Source: Cladophialophora immunda (lineage: Eukaryota; Ascomycota; Eurotiomycetes; Chaetothyriales; Herpotrichiellaceae). From it: 64,000 bases of DNA. Where the stretch lies: NCBI RefSeq assembly GCF_000835495.1, contig NW_015622546.1:4111022-4175021 (forward strand), written 5' to 3'. This document shows, piece after piece, positions 34,271-46,400 of this stretch. Under the pieces are notes generated by a model, which was not told where the DNA came from, ran no database searches, and saw only the letters and a list, made by a program, of their open reading frames with translations. The position numbers and the translations under genes were made by a program. The number at the start of each line of letters is the position of its first letter. The first letter of the stretch is position 1.

Positions 34271-37200
34271 CCGTCTAGCATCTCTAGCTTAATAAGGCGC
34301 GCCGTACGATACTAAAGTCTTTTATCCTCTTAGTCCTAAGATATATCCTACTCTCTCTAGGAGAGGGTGTCTACTTAAATATTTTACCTTCTAGAGACGT
34401 ACGAGATTGTAAAGTTATACCTTAATAGGATAAGGGACTAATATATTTGTCTCTTAGTGAGTTTTCGTATAGACATAAAGTATTTAAGGTTCTTATAGTT
34501 AGACTAAATCTTAAATTTCTCAATACTCTATAGTTTAGTATCCTATTCCTTTAGGTATCGTATAATAGCGAGCATTTCCTTATCGTAGATCTCGTAGTTA
34601 TATTTAGCCGAGTAATTCTTCTTTAAGAAGAAGATATAGAGGCGTATAACTCCCTCGTCGTTAACTTAGAAGAGCGTCCCCCTAATACACTATTTTAACG
34701 CATTAACTTCTATAATAGTCTCTCTCTTATAGTTAAATAGGATTAATATTAGGGTTATCGTAAACATCCTTTTTAGTTATATAAAGGCTTAGTCCGCCTC
34801 CGTTATCTATTAAAACGTTGTATCCTTCCGTATAAGAGTTATAATAGGAAGTATAATCTTAGAGAAGTCTTATATAAACTTCCTATAGAAGTTCGTAAAT
34901 CTAATAAAGCTTTATACTCCCTTTACTAATTTAAGAACTTCCTAGTTAAGGATTACCTTTACCTTCTCCGGATCTATTTATATACCTTTCTCTACTTCAA
35001 TAATAAACCCTAGATATTTCGTTAACTTAACCTCAAATTCGCACTTATTAATATCGATCCGTAGTCCTACCTTACGTAGGCGTTTAAGGACCTTCCGGAT
35101 ATAACTCTAGTACTCTTCTAATGATCTATATAAATAGATTAGGATATTATTAATATAGGCTAAGTAGAAGACGTTAAGGTAATTACGTAAGGTCTAATTA
35201 ATGTATTTCTAGAACGTACTAGGCGCGTTCGCTAATCTAAAAGGGGTAATAAGCTATTTATATAGTCCGTATCTTATATAGAATACTATCTTCTATTTGT
35301 CTCCTTCTATAATGTAAATCTAGTAGAATACTACGATAATATTAAGCTTTATATACTATTTAGCTTATCTAATATTCCGTAGTATTTCGTAGATTAATAG
35401 TAGAGAGTACTAATCCTTTCTTATAATCTTATTTAATCCGTGGTAGTTTATATAGAATTATAGTCCTCCCCCTAGCTTCTATATAAAGAGGATAGGCGCT
35501 ACCGTTAGTGAGTTACTTACCTAGATAAACTCCTTATTAAGTAGCTCTATAAGTATCTTCCGTAGAATAAGTAGTTCTTCTCTTAATATACTATATAGCG
35601 GGCCTTAAGGTACCTTAGGGGTCCTCCTATCGTCCTATATAAGGTCTATTATATAGTCTACCCTCTTCTCTTAGAGCGGCGATAGTTTATCCACTATCGT
35701 CCTATTAAATATATTAAGGAAGGGGTATAGGTATTCTAGTAGCTTCGTACGGGGATCTATTATCTTTTTAACTACTAGGGCTTTATTGATATTAGCTAGA
35801 CTAGTAGTGAATACTTATATATCCTTCTACTTATATCGTCATTACGTAAGTAGAGAGAAAGCTACTATACTTATAAGGCTATAGTTAACCTTTAGGGGGG
35901 TCGCCTTTAATTCGTTTTATATGCGTATCCTCTATAGTTCTAGATATAGATAGAACTCCTTTAGGTAAAGTTATATATTATTCTATTTTATCTAAGGAAG
36001 TCCTAATATAATATTATATATAACTAAGCTTAGGATAATATATAGGAAGATAGTTTCCTTATATCTATTAATATTAATCTCTAATTTAGCTACTTCTAAG
36101 ATTAATAAGTTTATTAATTCGTTAAATCCTATAATAGATCGAGGGGGAATCTATATATACTAAAGATTCTATCGAGAAGTAAAACGAGTATCGATAAGGC
36201 TATATAACGAATACCTAGAATCTATAAGTATAGATATAGAATACTCTTTATTCACTATTAAAGGTACTAAGAAAGGTAACTTATCTATTAAGCCTTAAAA
36301 TCCTCGCTAGGCTTCCTAAATCTTCGTACGCTCCTAACGGCGACTTTTATCAGGAGTTACTTATTTTTTAGATCCTCTTTACCCTCTTCTTCCATAGTTA
36401 TAGCTATAGCTACTATATATCCTACTTAAGGACGTATTACTAGAAGTAGGGAGTATTAGTGTATAAAGTGTTCTCCTAATCTACATTAAAGATAGCGTCC
36501 TACTTCCTTTCGCTTATCTAATATTTCCTTAGATACCTATTGAGTACGCTATATATATACGATAGCTATAGTAGTAGCGTCTAACGGCTCCTACTCCATC
36601 ATATCTTCCGCTAGAGTAACCTTAATTGGCGTTGACGAGCCCTTTATTATACGGGGCTTATCCCATCCCTTCTTTCGTTAGAGGTTCTCTAGGTTAGTAC
36701 TGATAGTATAAAGTAACGTATAGTACTCCTTATAGGACCTAGGGATAGAGGTTACTATAATCGTATTCTATAGCTCGTATAATAGATAGTTAGCTAGGAA
36801 GGTCTTCTTAACCTAGTTATCCTAGCTAAGACCGCTAATATCTAGTATCGTACGGTTGAATTCGGCGAGGAACGTACTGAATATCTTTATCTCTTACCAT
36901 ATAAAGCTAAGTTTCTAAGATACTCACTTAGTGACTTTATAGTCTTCGTACGCCGTCTATAGTTACGTAAAAAGACCTTAAACCGTTATTTAGTCTATTA
37001 AAGTGACTATATCTACCTAGGCACTAACTTACGTAAGGGCTTCTCCTCGTAGTCTACTATATATATACTAAAATCGTATAATCTTAGTATCCTTATCCTT
37101 ATCGATACTAAGCTTCGCCTTTACCTATATAAGCTATAGTCGAAATTCTATCCACTTTCCGCTAAACTTAGGGAGTTTAGGGAGTTTCCGATGTTTCTAA

Positions 37201-37462
37201 TCTAATAATTCGTATACGGCTATTAGTTCCTATACGTTACTATTCTCCTATAATATTAACTTAGGAGTAGAGGTACTCCCGTTATTCTACTAGTTCTAGA
37301 GTAGCTACTCTAGACCTTCTATTCACTAGTTCTATATCTAAACTATCTAATATAACTACGCTACCTACTCCAGGGGTGGAGTTAGACCTAATATAGACGA
37401 TAAATCCATTTCTATTATTAATACGTACGAGGGAGGTATAAGAAATAGGAGATTTATCCTAA
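34271..37462 (-). pseudogene. Outer chromovirus gag/RT half, decayed
   Basis: Continues the outer element after the nested insertion. Minus-strand text is recognisable for RT-RNase H (about 35,700-34,400), for example ITPFRLANAPSTF and GLRIDINKCEFEVK. Farther right (36,300-37,450) it is probably gag and protease, too damaged for me to place domains. Stops every few codons. Confidence 0.75.
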
Positions 37463-37878
37463 TATAAGGGTTTAGAAAGAGTTCTATAACTAGCTAGCTA
37501 ATCTAGTAATAAGGAGGATAAATCTAAGGAGAGAGAAGGAAGGAATAGCTATCCTTCCTTTCTCCTTATATCCTCTAATACGCCGTAAGAAGGTAACTAT
37601 TATCCTCACCTTCTTACTCCTTTCCTTACGTACTTATTCTAGCTCCTTACCTTCCCTTACGTACTTATTCTAACTCCTTACCTTCCCTTATATATAGTAT
37701 CTTAGCTATTAGGACTTTATATCCCTTATACTATATACGTCTTAACTAATTAGGAGGTAGTATTTCACCTATACATTATATAGGTAAATCTTGACTAATT
37801 AGGAGGTAGTATTTCCTAGCGTTAGTCTTGGCGCTAGTTCGCCAGAACTAAGCCTTCTCCTAGGTTCAACCTATCATA
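37463..37878 (-). repeat. Right (5') LTR of outer chromovirus
   Basis: 416 bp, starting TATAAGGG and ending CCTATCATA, followed by GATAG (37,879-37,883), the second copy of the outer target duplication. Confidence 0.87.
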
Positions 37879-37883
37879 GATAG

Positions 37884-38520
37884 TGGATGATAAGCGTACT
37901 CGATCGAATTATATTTGACGAATATTATGTAGTTAAGGACTTAATAGGTAGATTCCGGTTAAAGATTTTAGACTTAGATTAACTTAGTTAATATTAGATA
38001 TAGTTAGTATATTTAACGGCGATACTAAAACTAACTAATGAGGAGGTATAGTTTTACGCTATAGGTTTACTAGTAGAGAAAGTATTTACGGTACGTAATA
38101 TAACTACTTACCGTAATATCTAATATTACATTTAGTCATATTGTAAAGGTGAAGATAAGGATATATAGATTTAGGAGTTAGTCTAGTAAAAGTATTGAGA
38201 ATACCTATTACTTAGTTAGATTATCATTTATTATAGCGTAATTGAACGGATAAAAAGAATAGCCGCTATATTAGGTTATCTAGTATATTTCAGTAGCGTT
38301 AGCGGTACTAAGAAGAAACGGCGTATTTTATAATAGTTAATCACCGGCTAAGAGTAAGTGTTTATGACTACTAACGCATTAGGGATAGGTATCGATTAGC
38401 GCGGCATTCGAGTAGTGATTTATATAGGTATACCATACTAAATTAAGGATTTTGTCTAGGAAAGTGGACGGGCTAGATAGGACGGGCTAATTAATACTCT
38501 GGGGGAAAAAGGGCGTAGGG
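37884..38520 (+). pseudogene. TLH-A RecQ helicase, 3' part
   Basis: Directly after the GATAG duplication the RecQ frame resumes. Motif II (DEAH/DECH box) reads FDEYY, with Cys and His turned to Tyr by transitions. Then come VYLTAIL (motif III region), KRIAAILGYLVYFSS, motif V TTNALGIGID and motif VI DFV.ESGRA. Spliced in thought to 25,648, the order motif I, II, III, IV, V, VI is complete for a RecQ core. The text fades into a GGA microsatellite at 38,559, so the usual long C-terminal region is absent here. Confidence 0.85.
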
Positions 38521-38558
38521 CCACTAGGTTAGGGCTAGGACAGGGCGTAGAAATAGGG

Positions 38559-38640
38559 TGGAGGAGGAGGAGGAGGAGGAGGAGGAGGGGGAGGGTTATT
38601 AGGAGGAGGAGGAGGAGGAGGAGGAGGAGGAGGAAAGGGG
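38559..38640 (+). repeat. GGA microsatellite
   Basis: Two runs of GGA repeats separated by GGGGAGGGTTATTA, in total about 80 bp. Confidence 0.9.
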
Positions 38641-38676
38641 AGGGTTATGTAGGGGGTAATGAATCTAACCCGCTCG

Positions 38677-38738
38677 CTATCTATCCACCTATCTACCTAT
38701 CTACCTATCTACCTATCTATCTATCTATCCATCTATCA
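38677..38738 (+). repeat. CTAT/CTAC tetranucleotide microsatellite
   Basis: About 15 imperfect units of CTAT, with CTAC and CCAT/CCAC variants. Confidence 0.9.
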
Positions 38739-38754
38739 CTGTCCTCCACCTAAG

Positions 38755-38910
38755 TATTGTCCCCTAGGGGATAGGGTCTAAGTATTGTCCCCTAGGGGAT
38801 AGCGTCACTATCTCCTGGACTAGGTTAAGGCAGTCCGGGAGACGAGGAGGGAGACTGATAGGGGTCTATCCCCTAGGGGATAGACTAGATAGACTAGATA
38901 GACTAGACGG
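38755..38910. repeat. Repeated palindrome TATCCCCTAGGGGATA and GACTAGATA repeats
   Basis: Three copies of the CCCCTAGGGGATA palindrome lie here (two in tandem within AAGTATTGTCCCCTAGGGG units, one at about 38,865), followed by three GACTAGATA units. They are less RIP-mutated than the surroundings. Confidence 0.75.
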
Positions 38911-40148
38911 AACCAGTAGGTTTCAATAGCCCCCCTCCTCAACCGTTAAACCCCTTAATCCCCCCTTCCCTCTACCTCCTAACCTATATAAAACCCTCTC
39001 CCTCTCCTCCCCCTCCGGCCCCCTAGGCGCTCCCTTCCTACACTTCCTCTAGACTACGGCCCTTACGTAACTTAAGTCACTATCACTATAAAGTGAAGCG
39101 GTAGCGCCCCTCCTAATGAGCCCACCATAAAGTGATAGCGCCCTTATAATATACTTACGCCCCCCTTACCTGCCTCACTATCGCATAGCTAGCTATCCCT
39201 ACTAGAACGGGTAGAGCCCTACCGGCTCACTATTACTATCTTCCCAACTAACATCCTGATGCTAGTCTAGCGGTAGGGTACTAATTACCCTATTAACGCC
39301 GCGTACCGATAGTAGCTCTACTAGGCCTTCACGGTAGGACTCTACTATACTAAGCGGGAGAACGCCCTCTAGGTAGTCTATATAAAGGGCGAAGTTAAGC
39401 GTATAGCCTCCCCCAGGGGGACGTACGTAGGTCGAGAGGGTAGTGGTAGTATAGAAGAGCGTAGTATAGAAGAGCGTAGCCTAGCGGTATAGCCATCCTT
39501 TCTTAACTAGTTATACGTCAACCCTAAGCCCATTAAACTACTCGCGGGCTATTATCGCGTTGAGGCACTAAAGGAGCACCTATAGATACGCTAGGTTAAT
39601 ACACCTTAGGAGTGATAGTAGCTCTACAATGTTTATAATAGAGGTATATAAGGGTGAGTTCATTCTATAGGGCAACCTGCAACCCCAACGCCATGCAAAG
39701 ACTTTCGATTTATCTATATTTTTTGGCATCAATCGATAGATCTCCTCGCCCTCATTACGTCTATATCAATTATTTTATGATATACTGAGCAGTAGTGTTA
39801 GAATATAGCTCTAAAGTTAGGGACCTTAAGCGCTAGTTAGGTTCCGCTAAGACATTTTCAGGGACACTAAACCCTTCTTAAATTCCGGACTATTACACTA
39901 ATTATCTCTACGCATCTACGGACTATCCCACTAATTATGTCCAAATAGTCCGGCTAGCACTATATTAATCTTAACGTCATTAACTACGTACTCTCTCGTA
40001 CTAATATTATTATCTAAAGTACCGTAAGGATATATAATATTCTAGAGCCTTTATAGTCTTAGTCACGAGATAGGCGCTAATAATACTATATATGTCTCGG
40101 GTATAATAAGCGATATTCCTCGCAGTTTCCATATAGTCTAGTTTGAGC
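38911..40148. other. Spacer with C-rich and low-RIP stretches, no assigned gene
   Basis: A C-rich tract (38,930-39,060) is followed by mutated sequence. A plus-strand frame at about 39,380-39,620 gives protein-like text (KPIKLLAGYYRVEALKEHL) but no family I know. Positions about 39,661-39,780 contain frequent CA and TG steps and look almost unmutated. Confidence 0.45.
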
Positions 40149-43100
40149 TCTTCATTAGATAACTCACTTCATCGGTAAAGTAGCTCTCGGAAAGAACTCT
40201 AACCCTCTATTAGATCATATAGTGATACTCTATTAGAAAACAGGATCTCGCCGTCCTCCTAAAACTAACTTAAAACCCTAGTCTCTCGTAGGGAGTCGAT
40301 AGTGCGACATCGACCTCATTACTAATAAGATAGCTAACTTTCACCGTAATCTTAGGAACGAGATAAAGAAGATAAGTTCATACGAACTGAAACCGTCTTC
40401 CTCTCTCTCCCTTTATCTAGCGGTGATCCTCAATCCTAGTGGCAAAACTACTTTAGTAATATACGGCTTCTATCTTTGATTATCTAATATAGCTCGAGGT
40501 TAACCCCGTCTCTATACTAATATTGATCAGAAGAACGCCGCGCGTTAAGCTCGACAATAAGTAAGAGCGTAGGGCCGTCCGCCTCTACCGGAAATACCTT
40601 AGGTATGTAGCTAAAGAAGAATATATCTCTCTTATTAATACATAGATTATAGCCTCCGCTAGCCTTTATATTATCCGGTCAGATAGTATAATAGGTAGCT
40701 AACCCCTAGCGAGATATCTCCCTACCGCGCGAGCCTAACGACCCTATCTTACTACATAATATCCTTACTAACGCGGAGTTAGACTACGGTCAAAATACGC
40801 TCTATATCGAGAACTTCCACCCCGATAGTGATCTAGAAGGAGAGGATAGATAGAACATCGATACTTAGTCCTAAGCTAGCGTAAGTATAGATATATCCGA
40901 TCCATCTACGCCCCCTATCACCCCCCGTTCGCATTAAAGCTTAGGTCCAGCTTCACTAGAGCGACTACGTCCACGTCAACTCGGTCGCCTTCGATAGCCT
41001 ACTCTATGCCACACTAGGTCTCCTACGCCTAGTAACCGCGCCTATACGCGGTCCGCTTCTCCCAGTTCAAATGAGATAGCGCCTCTCCCCCCTACCGCTC
41101 TCGTACATTTCCTCGCTACCTAGCTACTCTTAGCCAATCCCGCCTAGACGTTACTTAAGCTCACGCAAAATGTACGGGGAACTACTCCTCTACTACTTAA
41201 GACCCTCTAGTAACGCGAGAACTAAGAGGAGGGCCCTCCTACCGATAACCGTCTAAGCCTCCGCGCGGGTCTCGACTATATTCAGTACTACTTCCCCCCT
41301 AATAAGTAGCTCCCAAATACTATCGTGAACCTATCTATTAAGCGCCTAGACGTTACGTATACGACTAAAGAACTTTAATACCTCTTTACGAGCTATACCT
41401 ATAAGGCGGATCGAAATCTTTAACCGTATATCGACCCTTTAGTCGAAGAGATCTACGACTATATAGTTACGAGCGAGTTTAACATTGATAGCTTAGTACT
41501 CTTTAGTTAATACCTTAGTATCTTTCGGTAAGGCATCTTATAGTACCCTTCCTAGATATCCCTAGGCGCCTTAACCACTAGTATACATATAAAGCTAATA
41601 TTAGTCTAGTACTACAATAGTTATAGTCACTTCTATTAGCGTTAAGTTCCCATCTACTACATTCCGAACTATTATTTTACTCGTCTCCCTAGGGCGGATA
41701 GATTTACGGCGTATTAGGTCTTTACGCGACTCTACTAGCCGTCGTTATTTAGTGTGGTAGAGAAAGAAGGATAGTAACTTACCGATCGTTAGTTCTAGTA
41801 TTAGACCGATCGTATCTTAATCCTAAGCCTTCGCGAATACCTCCCTCCCGGCCGTCTTCACTATCTTCCGGCCAGTTTTAAGTAAGCTTAAGCTAACGCT
41901 TGGGCCTTACGTACGGAGACTCGAACCGCGGCTATAGATACTACTGTCCACTATCAAAATCTACAGTACGAAATCCCCGCTACCTACCTTCTCGCCATCT
42001 AAGAGGCTATCTAGTGCCGGGCCTAAGCGCCTAGTAATCACGAATTTTAAGACGCCCATATCATTATTATAGGTAAAGGGTTAAAGTTATAGCCGTAGAA
42101 GACGGCTTTATAGGCTATCACTATCAACTACTTTTTCCACTAGTTTAAGCGGTAATTTGACCCTTAGTATTTCAGTAAGGACGCGGTATATATAGATATT
42201 AGTAAAGAGATACTCCCTCCACCGTCTTATAGTTTACTCTAGCGCGAAGACTTTCTACGCCTCTTTATAGTATGCCTCTAATCCTTAGACCCGGAATCGC
42301 CTACGTTAACGCTAACTCTCTACCTATAGGGATTTATTCGCGGAGTGGGAAGTGCTACTCTAGAACTACCGCTCTAATGTCGACTCCGTAACGAGGGCGT
42401 CTCCTATATCTAGCACTATCTGGATTTCAAAGAGATCTTAGCCGCGGGAAATACCTATCCCTTCTCTAATTAGGGGTTTTCTAGCCTTACGCTGAGCCCT
42501 AAAGTCATCGCTACATTCTAATAGATCAGTAGGGCTATTAGCGTCTAGCCGGAAGTCCTAGCTCGTGCCTTAATTCACAGTAAGCTTCGCTACTACTATA
42601 GGCTCTAGGCGTTGGTGACGGAATCATTTGGAAATCGCTAGGAGAGCCGCGTAACTCTCCGTCTCCTTTAATAGATCGACTAATATACTCACCGCCTCTC
42701 TACTATCTTAGCCCTATTTACTATAACTCCTACCTACTCTTAGGTTATCTATTCTACCGATATCCTCACTAAGTGATACCGCTTCAACCTGAACAAATTC
42801 TATTTTAGGTTCGAGACCCTCTACAGGCGCTATTAGGAAAAGCCCTACATCGCCTAGGAGTATACTCAGCTTATGATCCTCTTACTTAAGTATATCTTAT
42901 ACTTTACTAGAGTCCTGATCCTAGGTAGCTATCCCGTACTCTAGTAGGATCACTATCGCTCTCGGTCTCGTCCCGGTTCGCATAAGGCGATCGCGTAGCG
43001 AGAACCCTAATAGGGGCTAGGGATCGGAACGAATCTATAAGTATATAGCTATAAGTAGCTTACGGACAAGATTAATTAGGAGAACTAGGTACTTCATCCT

Positions 43101-45150
43101 AAGGTTAGTAGTTAATTTCGGGTGTAAAATATATCGATCCTGGAAACTTTTCGGTCGCATTATCGTAAGCTACGTAACTATATAGATAACTATATCTTAG
43201 TGACCTTATCCGTCTCGCTCCTATCGCGGTAGAAGGAATCTCCGATCTACGTTATATTTATCCTTCGACTCTTTTAGGCTATCTACCTCTAGGCATTCCT
43301 ACGGGATGTCTTTCAGATTCTTCGACCCTATATTCGCACTGATAACTAGGCCGATATTATTAAAGGACGAATCGGGCTATCGGTAGACGCTCTCCACCGT
43401 ATCCTCGACCTAGAGCGGGCGACTACTCATTTGATAGTGCGGCCGTTTCAAAAGATCCGTAACTTCTATAGCCTTTTCTAGTGATTATAGGGGGAGGACG
43501 ACGACTTCTCTCGCGGGCTATAGAAGCGACTCCCTTATTGGATACTATATACCTTCTATAGCTAGGTTATTATGGATATATTCGGCCGTAAATACTATCT
43601 AATATAGCGGCGTTAGTTTAGTAAATACGTTCGTCTTAATTTTTAGTTCCTTCCTTACCTGAGTTTAAAAGCACTTATTAGTTATAAGTGCGGGGATAAT
43701 TAACGTCAATAGTTTCGATAGTAGTCTAATTATAACTATAAACTCGTATAGTACCATAGCGTGGACGAGAACTGCGTTATTCGATATCACTAGTGGAGTC
43801 GCTAGCCTAAGAGTCGCTAGTCGGTCACTCCGGAATCCGGTTAGTATCGCTTTTTAATCTACCTATAGGCTACTCTCTGATAACGTTCGCTAGATATTAT
43901 ACGAGGTTTACTACGGCCTGACCTTCATCTCGCGTTCCTCCGCCCGGAGTAGGTCTTAGAGTAGCTCCGCTATCTTAAGGGGTAAGAAGTTGATATGGAT
44001 ACGGACGAGATGAATAAGGACGAAGATAGAATTAACGCTAATAGGATTCGTGATGAATTTGGGGAACGTTAGCTACCTCCTAAAGAGTACGGTAACTTAT
44101 TAAGTAAGCTTAGTATTTTTGATTCAGATAACTCTTAGCTCTCCGAGTACTAGGATCGGTAGCGACTCTAGTAGGAGGAGAAGATTTACTAACGGTAACG
44201 GTAGCGCCTCGGAATCCTTTAGCGATCTCTTCGCATTAAGTAGTAAGCTTTCCGTAAATCGATACCTTATCACGATCACCGCGTAATACCGGGTGACGAG
44301 AAGGTAGACGAGGGATATACGGCTGAATTCCCCTTTAATAGAGACGTTACTAAGATAATACGACGATATAATGAGAGACTAACTTACCTTAAGGAGGAAT
44401 AGAGATGATACGCTTAAGCTACCTCCTAGTTATCTCGTTACCGCTCCCTCAGTCTTCAGTAGGCTCGAATACGATAATGAGTGCGGATCAAGGAACGGCG
44501 AGCCCTCAAAGCGCGAACGCGAGCGGCTAAGGAAGCCCAGTAGCGAGAACGAGCGTGACTAGAGGCATAACGCGTCTAGCAGAAAGAGTATACCCGTATT
44601 CAGGCGGAGAGAGTATGGGTCCGACGAACCATAGCCGCGGAGAGCGAGTAAGCTACGCGGGAGTAAGCCATTTTCGTACGTTATCAGTATCACTAGCTCT
44701 CGTCTACTCGGAATCAAGCTCGATCGGTTTAGGAAGGGCGTCACGTATTAGGTAAGCTCGATATGGTAGAATATCCAATGGATAAGCCTAAAGCTGCTCA
44801 CTTCGTTAACCTTTCTAATCTATAATATTAATCTACGGTTTCGGAGATAATAGAGCTTCGACGTCAACGAATGTTCAATTCCTAGGCGGAGGGAGCGATA
44901 ATATGCCTAGAGAGACACTTCGCCTTAGAATAGTGGCTAATAGAGTCTAGCCGCGTAGTAAGTCCGTAAAGGTACGTCGTACGCGGAATCACATAGCGGT
45001 CTTTAGGCGTCGAAGGGATATAGACATCGCGATGCTAGGAGGTAGAACGCCCATAGTCACGTAGCTTCGTATTAATAGCACATACCCCTTAATCCCCTAG
45101 CCCCCCGCTCTTCCTATTCCTCTTCGCACTATCCTACTACATCGCCATTA
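40149..45150 (+). pseudogene. Very long degraded single-frame coding region, family unknown
   Basis: Over about 5 kb one plus-strand frame (codons starting at multiples of three) keeps protein-like text interrupted only by TAA/TAG. Checkpoints in the same frame: SYSDTLLENRISPSS (about 40,215), IENFHPDSDLEGED (about 40,806), YIQYYFPPNK (about 41,277), DMDTDEMNKDEDRIN (43,992), EKVDEGYTAEFPFNRD (about 44,300) and PMDKPKAAHFVNLSNL (about 44,775). A Gln/Arg-rich coiled-coil-like stretch lies around 44,150-44,620. It therefore once encoded a protein of at least 1,650 residues. I recognise no domain. It may be a subtelomeric gene family or part of a large transposon; repeat status is implied by its RIP damage. 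Confidence 0.65.
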
Positions 45151-45780
45151 GTATCTCTACTACTTAGGGACGAAAAGTGTCTACATCGACTATAGAGAAA
45201 TGAAACGCGTAACTCTTTCTTAAGTAAGTAATATAAATATCCCACTAGTCAAGGGTGCTTCGAGAGGGGCTAACGCCTTAGGCTATAGATAGTTCTAGAG
45301 TAACCGCATTAAGGTCTTAGTCGGCGGGGACAGGAAGGAATTCCTAGTCCCGCGCGAATTCCTATAACGCCGATCTCGTATCTTTCGAATACGTATCGAC
45401 TAATAGTCATCCACTCTCTTACTCTTCGATATCTAGCCCGATGTCTTCAAAAGATTCCTCCTTTAGGCGGTAAGTCCTACCCCGTCTATCGATCCTTAGA
45501 CTATACTAGAAGAATTACAAGGGCTAGACCTTTTCGCCGAGGAATATGAGATAGTTACACTACAAAACTAAGCAGCGGACCGGTTCGACTAGTAATTTAC
45601 CTCTGGGAATTAGGTACTTCAACCCGAGATACTCCTATATATATATCAAAGGTGTAGTCTATAAAGCCCCCTTTAAGGAGTATTCCGAGTAGAGTTAATA
45701 TCTATATATAAAGAGCGGTATATGAGGGAGGAGGATAGGTAGATAAAACTAGTCGATACGAGTAGCGACTTAGCGACTAA
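45151..45780. other. Degraded spacer between long frame and Glu/Ala-repeat gene
   Basis: RIP-altered sequence. Pieces of plus-strand coding-like text occur (for example VYIDYREMKR near 45,180) but switch frames, perhaps because of introns, so I do not assign a gene. Confidence 0.4.
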
Positions 45781-46114
45781 TATTTATAAGGCGGGAATAT
45801 ATACTCAAATCGGGTACGGGTTCCATTTCCCGGACTCGCCTATAAAGAAGGTTAATCCTTATCAATTTCATATCTATTTATACCAGAGCGACTCAATTAA
45901 CCTTAAGAAAGTGGAGGGCGAGATAGAGTATCCGTATCAAGCGCTTAAGTGCTTTTTGGATAAAGAGGAGGAATGGAGCATTAGTACTAAGATTTGCGAC
46001 TAACCAGAACCAGAGCCAGGACCAGAAGAAAGCAATAGTAACCGGGGAAGCTTCCTAAGGTCTAAGAAGGATAAGAAGAAGAAGAAGGCGAAGAGGTTAT
46101 CATCACCGATTATA

Positions 46115-46400
46115 GAGGAAGCACTAGTAGTAGAGGAAGCACTGGCAGCAGAGGAAGCACTGGCAGCAGAGGAAGCACTGGCAGNNNNNNNNNNNNNNNN
46201 NNNNNNNNNNNNNNNNNNNNNNNNNNNNNNNNNNNNNNNNNNNNNNNNNNNNNNNNNNNNNNNNNNNNNNNNNNNNNNNNNNNNAGAGGAAGCACTGGCA
46301 GCAGAGGAAGCACTGGCAGCAGAGGAAGCACTGGCAGCAGAGGAAGCACTGGCAGCAGAGGAAGCACTAGCAGTAGAGGAAGCACTGGCGGCAGAGGAAC
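46115..46400 (+). repeat. 18-bp GAGGAAGCACTGGCAGCA minisatellite
   Basis: At least nine visible units, interrupted by 100 Ns; true copy number is unknown. In the coding frame it adds EEALAA per unit. Confidence 0.92.
46185..46284. other. Assembly gap, 100 N
   Basis: Exactly 100 N inside the minisatellite, the conventional placeholder for a gap of unknown size, probably where reads could not span the repeat. Confidence 0.98.

Larger units (their letters stand above)
25649..37878 (-). mobile_element. Outer Gypsy chromovirus (degraded), interrupted by a second element
   Basis: Bounded by 416-bp LTRs (25,649-26,064 and 37,463-37,878) and the GATAG duplication. Without the nested insertion it would be about 5.57 kb. 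Coding runs on the minus strand, so the right LTR is the 5' LTR. The right half carries reverse transcriptase. Text near 35,270 is recognisable as the YGLYxYLVTPF block, and the catalytic YxDD box near 35,150 has decayed to AYINN by G-to-A changes. The left half carries integrase (about 27,400-26,800) and a chromodomain (about 26,250-26,080). Every reading frame is full of TAG/TAA stops, so it is dead. Order RT, integrase, chromodomain places it among Ty3/Gypsy chromoviruses. Confidence 0.88.

Noticed and set aside
38559..38740. CRISPR-like or minisatellite origin signal
   Set aside because: The repeats are simple microsatellites without spacers; the organism is a fungus.
44555..44755. 66-codon plus-strand open frame (44,555-44,755)
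   Set aside because: It is in a different frame from the giant degraded coding region, whose text continues through here with TAA/TAG stops.
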